Source: Oscillospiraceae bacterium (lineage in GTDB: Bacteria; Bacillota; Clostridia; Oscillospirales; Oscillospiraceae). Taken from it: a stretch of DNA of 57,607 nt. The position numbers were made by a program, and so were the translations under genes. The notes beneath the pieces are model-generated. The model was not told where the DNA came from, made no database searches, and saw only the letters and a program-made list of their open reading frames with translations. Within the stretch, counting starts at the first letter, position 1, and each line of letters begins with the position of its first letter. The stretch spans positions 1 to 57,607 of the forward strand of contig JAFVCD010000027.1 of NCBI GenBank assembly GCA_017479425.1. The letters are read 5' to 3'. This document shows, one piece after another, positions 1 to 9,035 of this stretch.

Positions 1-1
1 G

Positions 2-3000
2 ACAGCCGAATCTCTTACCGTAACAATGAGCGCAGTGCCGCAGAATGCAAACACAGTAAGAGGCGAATTCAGCAAGGAGATCTCGCTGACCGGCGATAAA
101 TACGTTCTCGATGTCACCGGAAGCCCGACATTCTCCGCGCAGGACAGCGAAGGCACGATAACGGGATCGCTCAAGGATATAACAATTACAGACGGCGTCT
201 ATTCCATCAGCGATGTGACAGCCGAATCTCTTACCGTAACAATGAACGCAGTGCCGCAGAATGCAAACACAGTAAGCGGCGAATTCAGCAAGGAGATCTC
301 GCTGACCGGCGATAAGTACGTTCTCGATGTCACCGGAAGCCCGACTCTCAGCATACAGGACGGCGAGGGCACTATAACGGGCTCCTTCAAGGATATTGAG
401 ATCAAAGACAGTGCTTTTGCAATAGATGATGAGGATACGAGCGCTGATTCTCTTACCGTTGATAATGCTTCTGTCGACGCAGTATGCCCCATCAACGGCA
501 GCTACAAGGAGATCAGCGTTGAGGACGGAAAGTTCACCCTCGACAGCAGGGCGGAAGCTGTGCTGACAGTTTCTGGCGGCGACGGAACGATAACGGGTAA
601 GTTCTACAAGATCGTGGTGAAGGGCGGCTCAGTCGTTGACGATACCGGTGACACCAGAGTTGAGATCGACCACGATATGTCCGACGTCAATGAGAGCGCG
701 ATCGAGGTCATGGGCGGCGAGCTTATGTTCAGAAACGATCCCGTTATCACCGTAAACTCCGATAATACGACCGCAGTTCAAGTAACCGGCGGTAAGCTGA
801 CGATGGAAAACGGCAGCATAGTTGCCATCGGCGTTGCAGCTAAGGCGGTTTCCGTTGCCAAGGGCGGTGAAGTGATTTTCGGAAATCCCGATCTGAACGA
901 CCGCGTGATGCCGTCTGTTATGACCTCCGGCGGCAGCAGTATTGCGCTTTACGTCAATAAAAACGGCACAGCTACCATTTACCGCGGCAGCATCTATTTT
1001 GACGATGAGTCGAGCCGCGGAATACGCGTTACCTACGGCGGTCACGTTAAGCTTTATCCAAATGATGAATTCGGTACTGCTCATCCTCAGTGGCAGGAGA
1101 ATCCGCACATTCACATCTATGGCGGCAAGAATGCCTCTGCGGCGATCTGGATCGACTCCATGGCGTCATTTGAGATCCGCGGGCGCGGCGCCCTGATTGA
1201 GGAGCCGAACAGCAATTCCGACAGCTACGCGCTCTATATAAGCAGCGGAGCGGACACCGACGCCTCGATCATCGCCGGCGGAACCTTCAACGGAAAAATT
1301 TACTGGGACGGAGATGATACCAAGTCAAATCTTAATCATCTCATCGAAACCAACCATTACATCCGCTTTGACGGCAGCAGCGCAGACTTCGGCTGGTCGA
1401 ACGGCACTCAGGGCATAAGCCCGGATACTATTGATGAATCGGATACAGTCGGCAGCTTCTCCGGCTTCTCCGGCATTGAAAACGAGTTTGACGGCAAGTA
1501 CACAGATACTGTCGGCAGGAGAGGCGAGTATTACTCCGTGATCGACGCTGAGCACGAGCTCAGATATGCGATGGCAAACGGCGAGCCGTACCAGATACCC
1601 GCAGGAATCATTTATCAGAATAATGAGAATGTCGGAATAGACACAGATACTCACAGATACGGCTATGCTTACGATGCGATCGAGCTTGATAAAAACGACC
1701 CGACAGTATGGGCAATCGACAAAAGACAGGGCGACCTGGACATTACGGGCGATACTGCTATATATCTTGCCGGCAGGAGAATCAATTATTACGTTGATTT
1801 CGACTACTCTGATCCTGACCTTGTCAGCTTTAACGACGGAGAGAACGATAAGCTCCACACGATAGCGGTCACTGACGCAGGCACGAAGCTCACGATAGTT
1901 TCAGGCGTATTCGGCGCCGAGGGCACCGATGAGCAGCTCGCGGCAAACGAGGGCGGATATGCCGCCTCCGGCGCAATAAGCTATAAAGGCTATTTCTCAA
2001 AGCTCGGTGATGAAAACACCTCCGCAATAAAAGTTGAAAGCGGCGAGCTGACAATCACCTCCGGCATACTGACCGGCGGCGACAGCGGACTCTACATCAC
2101 GGGCGGCAAGGCAGTTATCGGAACTGCCGCTGAGGACGTCAATAACAGCGTTATCCTGAGCTACGCGAAAAACCAGGCGATCAGAATCGATGGTGGCGAT
2201 GTTACGCTGAACGGCGGCGCAAATCTCTCAGAACAGGACGGCGTCCTCGTAGAAAGCGGCACCCTCGCTGTAAACGGCGGACTGATCAGCGGTATGAACC
2301 AGTACTCCGGCTCGGGAATCCACATCACGGGCGGTGAGGTCACCGTTACCGGCGGCGCGCTCTACGGCAACTATAACACTGTCGGCGGCGTACAGTCAGC
2401 GAAGGACAGCGAGAGCGGCAGAAGCCTCGTCATTGACGATGGAACTGTTACTGTTGCAATCGACGAAGCTCACGAGGGCTACGCTGAGGACTTTACGCTC
2501 GAAACGGCAAAGCTTCACCACATCAACAACATCGTCGTAAACGGCGGAACTCTCAATTACAGCAGCGCGAGAAACCGCAATAACGGAGCGCTCACCGTCA
2601 CAGGCGGCACCGTAAACTACTTCGACGGCGTTACAGTCGGAGATACCACAATTTACGGAAAAGAGCACACAGAGGTTGACGATTTTACAACTAAGTTCTT
2701 TGTAAAAGACGGTGACTTTGGTGCCTTCCGGGTAACGGGCTATAACGACGATAATACCGTTGCCTATAAGACAGAGAGCTTCCGCAGCAGCGTACAGCTC
2801 CATGGCGGCTATTTCACCTCCATTGAAACTGATGTTCTCCTGGAAAACGGGCAATCAACTATTGAGGAGATCCACGGCGCGTGGAAAAAGGCGAAGTTCG
2901 ACGGCGAGAACGAAGAAACAAGGCGCGTCAACCACTATGTCGAGGCGGTTACAACCGCGAGAAATGAGAGAGGCAAGTGGAATCGCAATAACTCAATCCA

Positions 3001-5443
3001 GAGCGGTACAGTTTACTCGGGCGTTTCCACTGCAGCAGCCGGCGAGCAGGAGGCGATCTCCGTACGCAACGCGGTTGAGGAGTTCAGAGCCTGGGCTGAG
3101 GGTGCAGATGCAGATACGTACAAGCTCTACACTAATCTCTGGATAGGCGATAGCGTATGTGATGAGACGTTCTGCAATGCAGAGGTTGAGGCTCCGGTCG
3201 ATGTAAAGAGAGCAGAAGCCGAGCTCGAGCTTAACGGCTTCGGCATCTACGGCGATAAGAACGAGCCGGAAAGCTCAGTGCTTGCAATCTCCGGCAGCGC
3301 TGCGGTCAAGGGCGCGGATAATAGCGAAATAAGAAACCTCTCAGGCAACGCGATAGTAGTCAAGACCGGCGGCGAGCTGACTCTTGATAACAAGGCGGTC
3401 GTCATCGGAAGCTCCGCCGTAACGAATAACGGCACTCTTACGGTAAATGAAGCCACAGTCAGCGGCGATAACGCGATAATAAACACCGGTGCGGCTACTG
3501 TTAACGAGAACGCCGAGATCGTAGGCAAAAACGAAGCTATCATAAGCTCCGGTACGCTTACAGTTGAAAACGGCGTCATTACCGGTACTATGGGCGAAGG
3601 AATCATCAGCTCCGATACACTCACTGTAAACGGCGGCGCGATAAGCGGCAAGAACGGCATCACAAGCTCCGGCAAGCTCACGCTTAACGGCGGCGCTGTC
3701 AGCGGCGAGAGCGGTATTCTGAGCTCCGGCACGTTAACAGTAACGGACGGTACTGTTACCGGCACCGCAGGAGACGGTATCTCCACATCCGGCGACTTTA
3801 CGATGGAGAGCGGCACCGTTACCGGCACGGCAGACGGTGTTGTCAAGACAGCCGGCACCGCAGTTCTCAAGGGCGGTACGGTTTCAAGCATCAAGACCGA
3901 CGGCAAAATCAGTGACCTTCTTGACGAGGGTCTGACCCTCAGCGATGAGAGCGGTATTCTTGCAGGAGCTGATGCTCTCGCAAGAAGCTCAATAAAGGAC
4001 GGCGACAGCTCAGGTGATGAGGCTACCGGCGGCGACAGCGTAAAGTACGATGGCGATGAGATTACTTCAGTCAGCTATGAAACGAAGTTCACAGCCAGCT
4101 TCAGCGTTGCTGAAAGGACCTTTACCGAAATAACGCTTAAGGCAAACGACAAGGTTATGCTCTCAATCGAGAACGCGAAGAATGCCGCTCTCGATTCTGA
4201 CAGCATCACTAACGGCACGGCTACAGTCTATCTTGACAAGACCGGCTCGGCGGAGATAAAGGCAACTGCCACTGCGGGCAACAGCCTCGATTCGATAAAG
4301 GTTAACGATAAGGCTGTTTCCAATGTGGCGCACAAAAAGAGCGCGACCGTTACGATAACAGCAAAGGATTCCACCGTAACAGCCGATGGAAAGCCGTTCG
4401 GCGTTATAATAGACAGTGTGAGCGGAATCACTGTTACAAAGGACGAGGCAGCATATAAATATACCGTTACGGGAAAGAATGCTCTGAAGCCTGCTGTTCA
4501 GAGAATGAATGAACAAGACGAGTGGGAAGCCTTCGAGGACGCGGTTATTAACAAAACAGAAGAGGGATTCGAGGTTGACTTAGGCCTTGATTCGCTCGAC
4601 TCAGATTACAGAATCAAAGCATATATTGTAATCAACACTGCTCCGACAAGCTACGTTATCACGACGGATGAGGCGGAAAACGGCGAAATAGAATCATCTG
4701 CCGACAGTGATAATGCGGGCGCTTCCGTTGAGCTCACTCTCACTCCTTATGACGGCTATATCCCAGTCTCCGTCGAGATAAGGGACACTAATGACAATGA
4801 GGTTGAGGCTGAGCTTGTGGACGGCAAGTACGTCTTTACGATGCCTGCCTCCGATGTAACCGTAAAGGCGACGTTCACTAAGAAGGTCAGCCGCATCTTT
4901 GACGATGTCAGCGAGGAGGACTGGTTCGATCCTGCGGTGCAGTATTGCTATGATAACGGTCTTATCAAGGGCACTGCTGAAAATCTCTTCTCTCCGGCAT
5001 TCGATACGACCCGCGGTATGATAGTCACAATTCTCTATCGAATTGAGAAGGAGCCTGCTGTTGTCTCGCTTGCGGACTTTACCGACGTTTTGAGCGGTGC
5101 ATGGTACGCTGAGAGCGTGACCTGGGCGCAGCAGAATAAGATCGTCAACGGTTATCCTGACGGTTCCTTTGGCGCGGAGGATTACATCACCCGCGAGCAG
5201 CTCGCTGTGATCCTATACAAATACGCCGCACACAAGGGCTATGACGTAACAGCAAAGGCTGATGTAAGCGCCTATGCTGACGCTTCTGAGATAAGCGACT
5301 GGGCTGTCGGCGCAGTCGAGTGGGCGAATGCAAACGGCTTCATGAACGGCTATGATGGCAAGCTCAGTCCGAAGGGCTTTGCCACAAGAGCAGAGGCCGC
5401 GGCGATCATCTACCGCTTCTGCACGAGCGAAGCAGTAAAGTAA
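2..5443 (+). CDS. SLH-anchored repetitive surface protein (5' truncated by window)
   Basis: The reading frame is open to the first base, and the residues before the first in-window ATG already match the repeat unit, so the true start lies upstream. The visible part has about 1,813 residues. It opens with two near-identical 72-residue repeats (216-bp period, starting at 26 and 242), followed by a diverged unit. A long Gly/Thr/Asn-rich region of short beta-strand repeats resembles a beta-helix or adhesin-like fold. Near 4650-4890 lies a segment like the InlB B-repeat. Three SLH modules close the protein (about 4890-5430; motifs such as YPDGSFG and TREQLAVILYKY). SLH modules bind secondary cell-wall polymers, so the protein is inferred to sit on the cell surface. 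No enzymatic motif is visible. The ligand is unknown. Confidence 0.85.
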   Translation, partial: TAESLTVTMSAVPQNANTVRGEFSKEISLTGDKYVLDVTGSPTFSAQDSEGTITGSLKDITITDGVYSISDVTAESLTVTMNAVPQNANTVSGEFSKEISLTGDKYVLDVTGSPTLSIQDGEGTITGSFKDIEIKDSAFAIDDEDTSADSLTVDNASVDAVCPINGSYKEISVEDGKFTLDSRAEAVLTVSGGDGTITGKFYKIVVKGGSVVDDTGDTRVEIDHDMSDVNESAIEVMGGELMFRNDPVITVNSDNTTAVQVTGGKLTMENGSIVAIGVAAKAVSVAKGGEVIFGNPDLNDRVMPSVMTSGGSSIALYVNKNGTATIYRGSIYFDDESSRGIRVTYGGHVKLYPNDEFGTAHPQWQENPHIHIYGGKNASAAIWIDSMASFEIRGRGALIEEPNSNSDSYALYISSGADTDASIIAGGTFNGKIYWDGDDTKSNLNHLIETNHYIRFDGSSADFGWSNGTQGISPDTIDESDTVGSFSGFSGIENEFDGKYTDTVGRRGEYYSVIDAEHELRYAMANGEPYQIPAGIIYQNNENVGIDTDTHRYGYAYDAIELDKNDPTVWAIDKRQGDLDITGDTAIYLAGRRINYYVDFDYSDPDLVSFNDGENDKLHTIAVTDAGTKLTIVSGVFGAEGTDEQLAANEGGYAASGAISYKGYFSKLGDENTSAIKVESGELTITSGILTGGDSGLYITGGKAVIGTAAEDVNNSVILSYAKNQAIRIDGGDVTLNGGANLSEQDGVLVESGTLAVNGGLISGMNQYSGSGIHITGGEVTVTGGALYGNYNTVGGVQSAKDSESGRSLVIDDGTVTVAIDEAHEGYAEDFTLETAKLHHINNIVVNGGTLNYSSARNRNNGALTVTGGTVNYFDGVTVGDTTIYGKEHTEVDDFTTKFFVKDGDFGAFRVTGYNDDNTVAYKTESFRSSVQLHGGYFTSIETDVLLENGQSTIEEIHGAWKKAKFDGENEETRRVNHYVEAVTTARNERGKWNRNNSIQSGTVYSGVSTAAAGEQEAISVRNAVEEFRAWAEGADADTYKLYTNLWIGDSVCDETFCNAEVEAPVDVKRAEAELELNGFGIYGDKNEPESSVLAISGSAAVKGADNSEIRNLSGNAIVVKTGGELTLDNKAVVIGSSAVTNNGTLTVNEATVSGDNAIINTGAATVNENAEIVGKNEAIISSGTLTVENGVITGTMGEGIISSDTLTVNGGAISGKNGITSSGKLTLNGGAVSGESGILSSGTLTVTDGTVTGTAGDGISTSGDFTMESGTVTGTADGVVKTAGTAVLKGGTVSSIKTDGKISDLLDEGLTLSDESGILAGADALARSSIKDGDSSGDEATGGDSVKYDGDEITSVSYETKFTASFSVAERTFTEITLKANDKVMLSIENAKNAALDSDSITNGTATVYLDKTGSAEIKATATAGNSLDSIKVNDKAVSNVAHKKSATVTITAKDSTVTADGKPFGVIIDSVSGITVTKDEAAYKYTVTGKNALKPAVQRMNEQDEWEAFEDAVINKTEEGFEVDLGLDSLDSDYRIKAYIVINTAPTSYVITTDEAENGEIESSADSDNAGASVELTLTPYDGYIPVSVEIRDTNDNEVEAELVDGKYVFTMPASDVTVKATFTKKVSRIFDDVSEEDWFDPAVQYCYDNGLIKGTAENLFSPAFDTTRGMIVTILYRIEKEPAVVSLADFTDVLSGAWYAESVTWAQQNKIVNGYPDGSFGAEDYITREQLAVILYKYAAHKGYDVTAKADVSAYADASEISDWAVGAVEWANANGFMNGYDGKLSPKGFATRAEAAAIIYRFCTSEAVK
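26..457 (+). repeat. Tandem 216-bp coding repeats
   Basis: Two units with a 216-bp period begin at 26 and 242 and are almost identical at DNA level until about 345, after which the second diverges. They encode 72-residue blocks (core AVPQNANTV, then EISLTGDKYVLDVTGSPT). The array runs off the left edge of the window, so the copy number is unknown. High DNA identity suggests recent duplication or homogenisation. Confidence 0.85.
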
Positions 5444-5463
5444 AACGTAACCGATATATAAAA

Positions 5464-5497
5464 CAGAGCCTGCGGAAATCCGCAGGCTCTGATTTTA
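5464..5497. terminator. Bidirectional hairpin terminator
   Basis: A 13-bp perfect stem (CAGAGCCTGCGGA and its complement) with a 2-nt loop lies between convergent genes. It is followed by ATTTTAT on the plus strand and TTTTAT on the minus strand. Confidence 0.85.
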
Positions 5498-5511
5498 TGC
5501 AGTGATGACAA

Positions 5512-6261
5512 TTATATTTCTTCCGCTATTTTCAGCGCTAAATAGAGCTTTTCAAGCGAGTGGTTTGCTTTATGCAGCCCCTCAGGAGTGTAGACGGGGG
5601 AGTCGAGCACATCGCCGGAGGTGAGAAACGCGTATAGATCAAAACCGTGAAAGTCGCATACCGCCTGCACACCGGCAAGCTCCATATCGACAGCGATACA
5701 GCCCTCGCTTACGCGCTTTGCGCGCTCAGAGCAGGTCTCGCGGTAGAATGCGTCGGTCGTCCATACGCCGCCCTCGACATAAGGCGCTCCGAGCTCGTCA
5801 AAGAGCGCCCGTACATGCGGGGCATTTTTAATGCCGATGTAATCTGCCGGCGGGGCGTAATGGTAGCTCATGCCCTCGTCACGGTAGGCTTTAGTCGGGA
5901 TAATGTATTTCCCACGTGTCTTTTCTCCGACGAGCGAACCGCAGGAGCCGAAGATTATAAACCTCGTCGCTCCGGTCGCCCAGTTCAGCTCAATGACGGA
6001 GTTTGCCGCCATAGCAGAGCCGACGAAGACGTTGAATAGCCCATAGGTTCTGCCTCCTCGCCGAAAAGCGTAAATCGGAGTGCTTCCTCGAACTGAGCCG
6101 ATGCTGCCCACTTCAATGCACTCGAGAGCTTCGACGGCGTGAGCCATTATCTCGTGCGAAAACGTGAGAATGCAGGTGTCGAAAAGATGACCCTGCTCGC
6201 CGATAAAGGCGCGGGGGTGCGTTATGGATTCGGTCGATGTGTCGAAGGAGTCGGTAATCAT
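5512..6261 (-). CDS. Nucleoside phosphorylase (PNP/UDP family)
   Basis: A 249-residue protein of the PNP_UDP_1 family, which splits nucleosides with phosphate into a base and (deoxy)ribose-1-phosphate in the cytoplasm. Visible motifs are the phosphate/ribose-site segment FGSCGSL (about 103-109) and the C-terminal VDMELAG, whose Met-Glu pair binds ribose in the family. TSGDVLDSP follows, matching the usual purine/uridine side pocket region. Length fits uridine phosphorylase-like enzymes. The ATG overlaps the stop of the upstream metallophosphoesterase by 4 bp (ATGA), so the two are translationally coupled. Base preference cannot be read from sequence; uridine or purine nucleosides are both possible. 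It is the last gene of a three-gene operon headed by a BMP-domain protein, a family known to bind nucleosides. Confidence 0.85.
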   Translation of the reverse strand: MITDSFDTSTESITHPRAFIGEQGHLFDTCILTFSHEIMAHAVEALECIEVGSIGSVRGSTPIYAFRRGGRTYGLFNVFVGSAMAANSVIELNWATGATRFIIFGSCGSLVGEKTRGKYIIPTKAYRDEGMSYHYAPPADYIGIKNAPHVRALFDELGAPYVEGGVWTTDAFYRETCSERAKRVSEGCIAVDMELAGVQAVCDFHGFDLYAFLTSGDVLDSPVYTPEGLHKANHSLEKLYLALKIAEEI

Positions 6262-6956
6262 AGGCGTTTTTCCTTATTTGCATAGAAGTAATCCTCGCCC
6301 TCCGGCTCAACGCGGCGCGTTATCCATTTGAGGCGCTTGTGCTCAGTGGCGGGGTGAGGCTTGTCCGGAATTTCTACAACATAGCGGTTTGAGACGTTTA
6401 TTACCCGCGTGTCAGCGATTCGCTCCTCGCGCGGGATCGAAAGATCGTAGGTCATGTGAACGTGGCCGTGCAGCAACAGCGTGGGAGTAAACTCGTCAAT
6501 TAAGCGGTAGAACGCTTGAAAGCCCATGTGCGGCCGATCGTCGAGATCGCCGCAGCCTCGCGGCGGCGCGTGGGTGACGAGAATATCGAGCCCCTTTGCG
6601 CGGCGTATGCCGAAGCCGAGGCGCCATACAAGAGCGCGCATTTTGTGCTCGGTTATCTGAAACCTGCCCTCGCGGTATTTGCGGCAGCCGGGAAGTCCGG
6701 CTATTACAACTCCGTTGTAGCGAACAACTGCGTTGTCAATGCAGTCGCAGCCCTCCGGAGCGTCCCATTCATAGCACTCGTCGTGGTTGCCGTGGACGTA
6801 TAGGAGCGGAACATTTGCCATCGTGACGAGAAAGCGCAGATATTCCGGCTTCAGATCGCCGCAGGAGATTATGAGGTCGATACCATCAAGGCGCGATTTT
6901 GAGAAGTGATCCCAAAGCGCGGGATCTTCATCGTCGGAGATACAGAGGACTTTCAA
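6258..6956 (-). CDS. Metallophosphoesterase
   Basis: A calcineurin-like phosphoesterase of about 232 residues. Start chosen at TTG 6956, 1 nt after the stop of the upstream gene, with GAGGTG 8 nt before it. An upstream ATG at 7103 would lie deep inside the neighbour. Motifs in order: SDDEDP (in place of the usual D-x-H), SCGDLKPEYL, HGNHDE, THAPPRG and the C-terminal HGHVHM, which together form the two-metal site. The Glu-containing first motif is, to my recollection, normal for this clostridial subfamily. Likely soluble. Substrate unknown; its place between a BMP-like protein and a nucleoside phosphorylase makes a nucleotide or nucleoside-phosphate plausible, but that is inference. Confidence 0.85.
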   Translation of the reverse strand: MKVLCISDDEDPALWDHFSKSRLDGIDLIISCGDLKPEYLRFLVTMANVPLLYVHGNHDECYEWDAPEGCDCIDNAVVRYNGVVIAGLPGCRKYREGRFQITEHKMRALVWRLGFGIRRAKGLDILVTHAPPRGCGDLDDRPHMGFQAFYRLIDEFTPTLLLHGHVHMTYDLSIPREERIADTRVINVSNRYVVEIPDKPHPATEHKRLKWITRRVEPEGEDYFYANKEKRL

Positions 6957-6957
6957 T

Positions 6958-8874
6958 CTACTGCACCTCGATTTCCTGCGGAGCCTCGTCCTTGAGCACA
7001 CCGATGAGGCGCACAAGGCTCTGAGCCGATGGAGTGAGCTCGTCAAATGCCGGAATCCCACCATCGACGGAGGAGACGAGCTTATCCATGTGCATAAGCT
7101 CATCCATAGTGAAAAGCTTAGAGCCGTCGGAGATAACCGAACCGTCCTGACCGATGATCCTGCGGCGGAATATATCGAGCGCTTTTCCGGAGATACTGCG
7201 CTTCATATATTCAGCGAGGTACTTGACGCCCTCGGGAAGCGTGCTTCCAAGTGTAACGTCGATAACGCCCGCGTCCATGCCGAGCAGGAAATTGACCGCG
7301 TCCTTTGAGCCCTTAACGGAGTCGATGGAGCCGGTAAGGATCGCACGCACAGCCTGCTCGTAGAAGGTGCCCCACAGCCAGCAGGGCGAGGCGAGGGTTA
7401 GATGGCGACCCTCGTTGTAAAGAAACGTGCCGTAGTGACCGTAGTTCATATAGTCGTTGTCAAGGCTCGGCACGTCGTGACCGGAGATTACGGAAATGCC
7501 CTCATTCAAGAGTCCCTCGATCTGTCTGCCGCCCTTACCCGCCCAGCGGAGAATAATCTTCGCGTTGGGATTCGTCATCTCAGCGCCGAGGGCGAAGGCG
7601 TTTATCATCGCCGGTTCCCCGGCTGTCGGCGCAAAGGCGACGTAGCCGATCCTGCCGTCCTTGCTCATCGCACCGGCGATAGCGCCCGTTATGAACTTGC
7701 CCTCATAGCCGCGGAAGTAGTAGCCGCGCACAGAGGCGTATGGCACGTCGGGCGAGCAGGCGAAGAATTTGACCTTCGGATATTTTACAGCTACCTTCAA
7801 TGTCGCGCGCAGAAGATTTGAGCTTGTGACAAAAACCGCGTCGGCTCCGTCGCTGACCGCATTTTCCATAAGCCGCTCACCATCTTCCGAGGTGTCGGCA
7901 TTGAAGTAGGAGAGCGCGGTAACGCGCGAGCCGAAGAGGTCTTCAATGTACCTTCTGCCGTTGTCGTGCGACTCTGTCCAGCGCGAGGTCACGCGGTCAC
8001 GCTGGTGGATGAACGCCACGGTGACGTGCGACATATCGGGGCTCAGTATGCTCTGAATCAGGCGTTTTTTCGCCTCCGGAGGCACGGAGTCGAGGCTCTT
8101 TGTCTCCGCCTCCATATCGCTTGTGAGTGCATTTACGCTCTTTTTGAGCTCGCCGAGAGAAAGCTCCGTGAGCTCCTTGAAGGAATGTGCCTGGAGCCAG
8201 GTGAGGAGCGCGTCCTCAGTCCTCGACTTACCGTTGTATGCCTCGTCAAACTTTGAAAACGCCGAAACGAAGCTGCGCCTGAATTCCTCGGTCCATTTCT
8301 CGCCGGTTTTCTTTCCGAGGCAGGCGAGGAGCTTTGCGTACTGCCCGGGCTTTTCAAACTTGACTAAATAGAGCTCGGATACCTCGTAAAACTCGAGAAA
8401 TTCGCGGTATGCCCTGATCCTCGGCTCGTCAGAGTCAGGCGGAAGCACGCGGCGGATCTTTGCGGATACGTTCGGAGCGCCGAAGTGCCGCAGAACGCTG
8501 ACGCGCTTGTTGCCCTCCTGAACATACAGATCACCGAGGTACTCAACGCAGCTTATGCTGTCGCGTATGCCCTCCTCAAGGTGCGAGGCGGCGAGGGCGA
8601 TCCACTTGGAGGCAAACTCCGTATCATCGTCGAGAATCGGATAAAAGCTTGCGGAAAAAGCGTTGGTGCGCGCGCCTGTCACTGTTCCGACAACGCGGTC
8701 GATCGGGATATTCGCGGTGCCGATGTATATAGCGCCTGCAAGAGTCAGCTCGTCGAGCGTATCCTCCAGAACTGCGGGGTAGGGGTTCTGATTTCTTGTC
8801 AGCCTTTCGCGGTATTCCGCGCGCCCCTTTTTGAGCGCGGAGGCGTATTCGTTTCTGGCTTCGGTTATGTCCAT
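6958..8874 (-). CDS. Cytoplasmic ParB-like / BMP-domain fusion protein
   Basis: A 638-residue protein with no signal peptide or lipobox. Residues about 58-145 resemble a ParB/Srx-type fold, with VQEGNKRVSVLRHFGA (118-133) echoing the family's D-G-N-H-R helix. A charged linker (about 150-280) follows, then residues about 283-560 match the BMP (PnrA/Med) family. In lipoproteins this domain binds purine nucleosides and here includes GYEGKFITGAIAG and IGYVAFAP. BMP proteins normally work outside the membrane with an ABC permease, but none is encoded nearby. SD AAGGAATG precedes the ATG. It heads an operon with a phosphoesterase and a nucleoside phosphorylase. An intracellular nucleoside sensor or nucleotide-hydrolysing role is a reasonable guess, not shown. 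Confidence 0.75.
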   Translation of the reverse strand: MDITEARNEYASALKKGRAEYRERLTRNQNPYPAVLEDTLDELTLAGAIYIGTANIPIDRVVGTVTGARTNAFSASFYPILDDDTEFASKWIALAASHLEEGIRDSISCVEYLGDLYVQEGNKRVSVLRHFGAPNVSAKIRRVLPPDSDEPRIRAYREFLEFYEVSELYLVKFEKPGQYAKLLACLGKKTGEKWTEEFRRSFVSAFSKFDEAYNGKSRTEDALLTWLQAHSFKELTELSLGELKKSVNALTSDMEAETKSLDSVPPEAKKRLIQSILSPDMSHVTVAFIHQRDRVTSRWTESHDNGRRYIEDLFGSRVTALSYFNADTSEDGERLMENAVSDGADAVFVTSSNLLRATLKVAVKYPKVKFFACSPDVPYASVRGYYFRGYEGKFITGAIAGAMSKDGRIGYVAFAPTAGEPAMINAFALGAEMTNPNAKIILRWAGKGGRQIEGLLNEGISVISGHDVPSLDNDYMNYGHYGTFLYNEGRHLTLASPCWLWGTFYEQAVRAILTGSIDSVKGSKDAVNFLLGMDAGVIDVTLGSTLPEGVKYLAEYMKRSISGKALDIFRRRIIGQDGSVISDGSKLFTMDELMHMDKLVSSVDGGIPAFDELTPSAQSLVRLIGVLKDEAPQEIEVQ

Positions 8875-8908
8875 TATAGTTCATTCCTTACTAAGTTCTT
8901 TGACGGAA

Positions 8909-8937
8909 TATTATCATATTCTACAAGCAGTTACAAC
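8909..8937 (-). promoter_or_regulatory. Predicted promoter of the BMP/phosphorylase operon
   Basis: On the minus strand, TTGTAA (8937-8932), a 17-nt spacer and TAATAT (8914-8909) lie about 30 nt before the ATG. Confidence 0.5.
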
Positions 8938-8989
8938 AGTCAAGAGGACGTTATTTTGTTAATTTTCTGTTATATATTCGGCGGGATGA

Positions 8990-9017
8990 TTGAAAATCAC
9001 GGGAATGATGGTACAAT
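8990..9017 (+). promoter_or_regulatory. Predicted promoter of the ABC transporter
   Basis: TTGAAA (8990-8995), a 16-nt spacer and TACAAT (9012-9017). The leader would be only about 12 nt, so the weak SD GGTGA would lie at the very 5' end of the mRNA. Confidence 0.5.
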
Positions 9018-9035
9018 ACGATCGGTGATATTTGA

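Noticed and set aside
26-457. Direct repeats as a possible CRISPR array
   Set aside because: The 216-bp repeats are in-frame coding units with no spacers.
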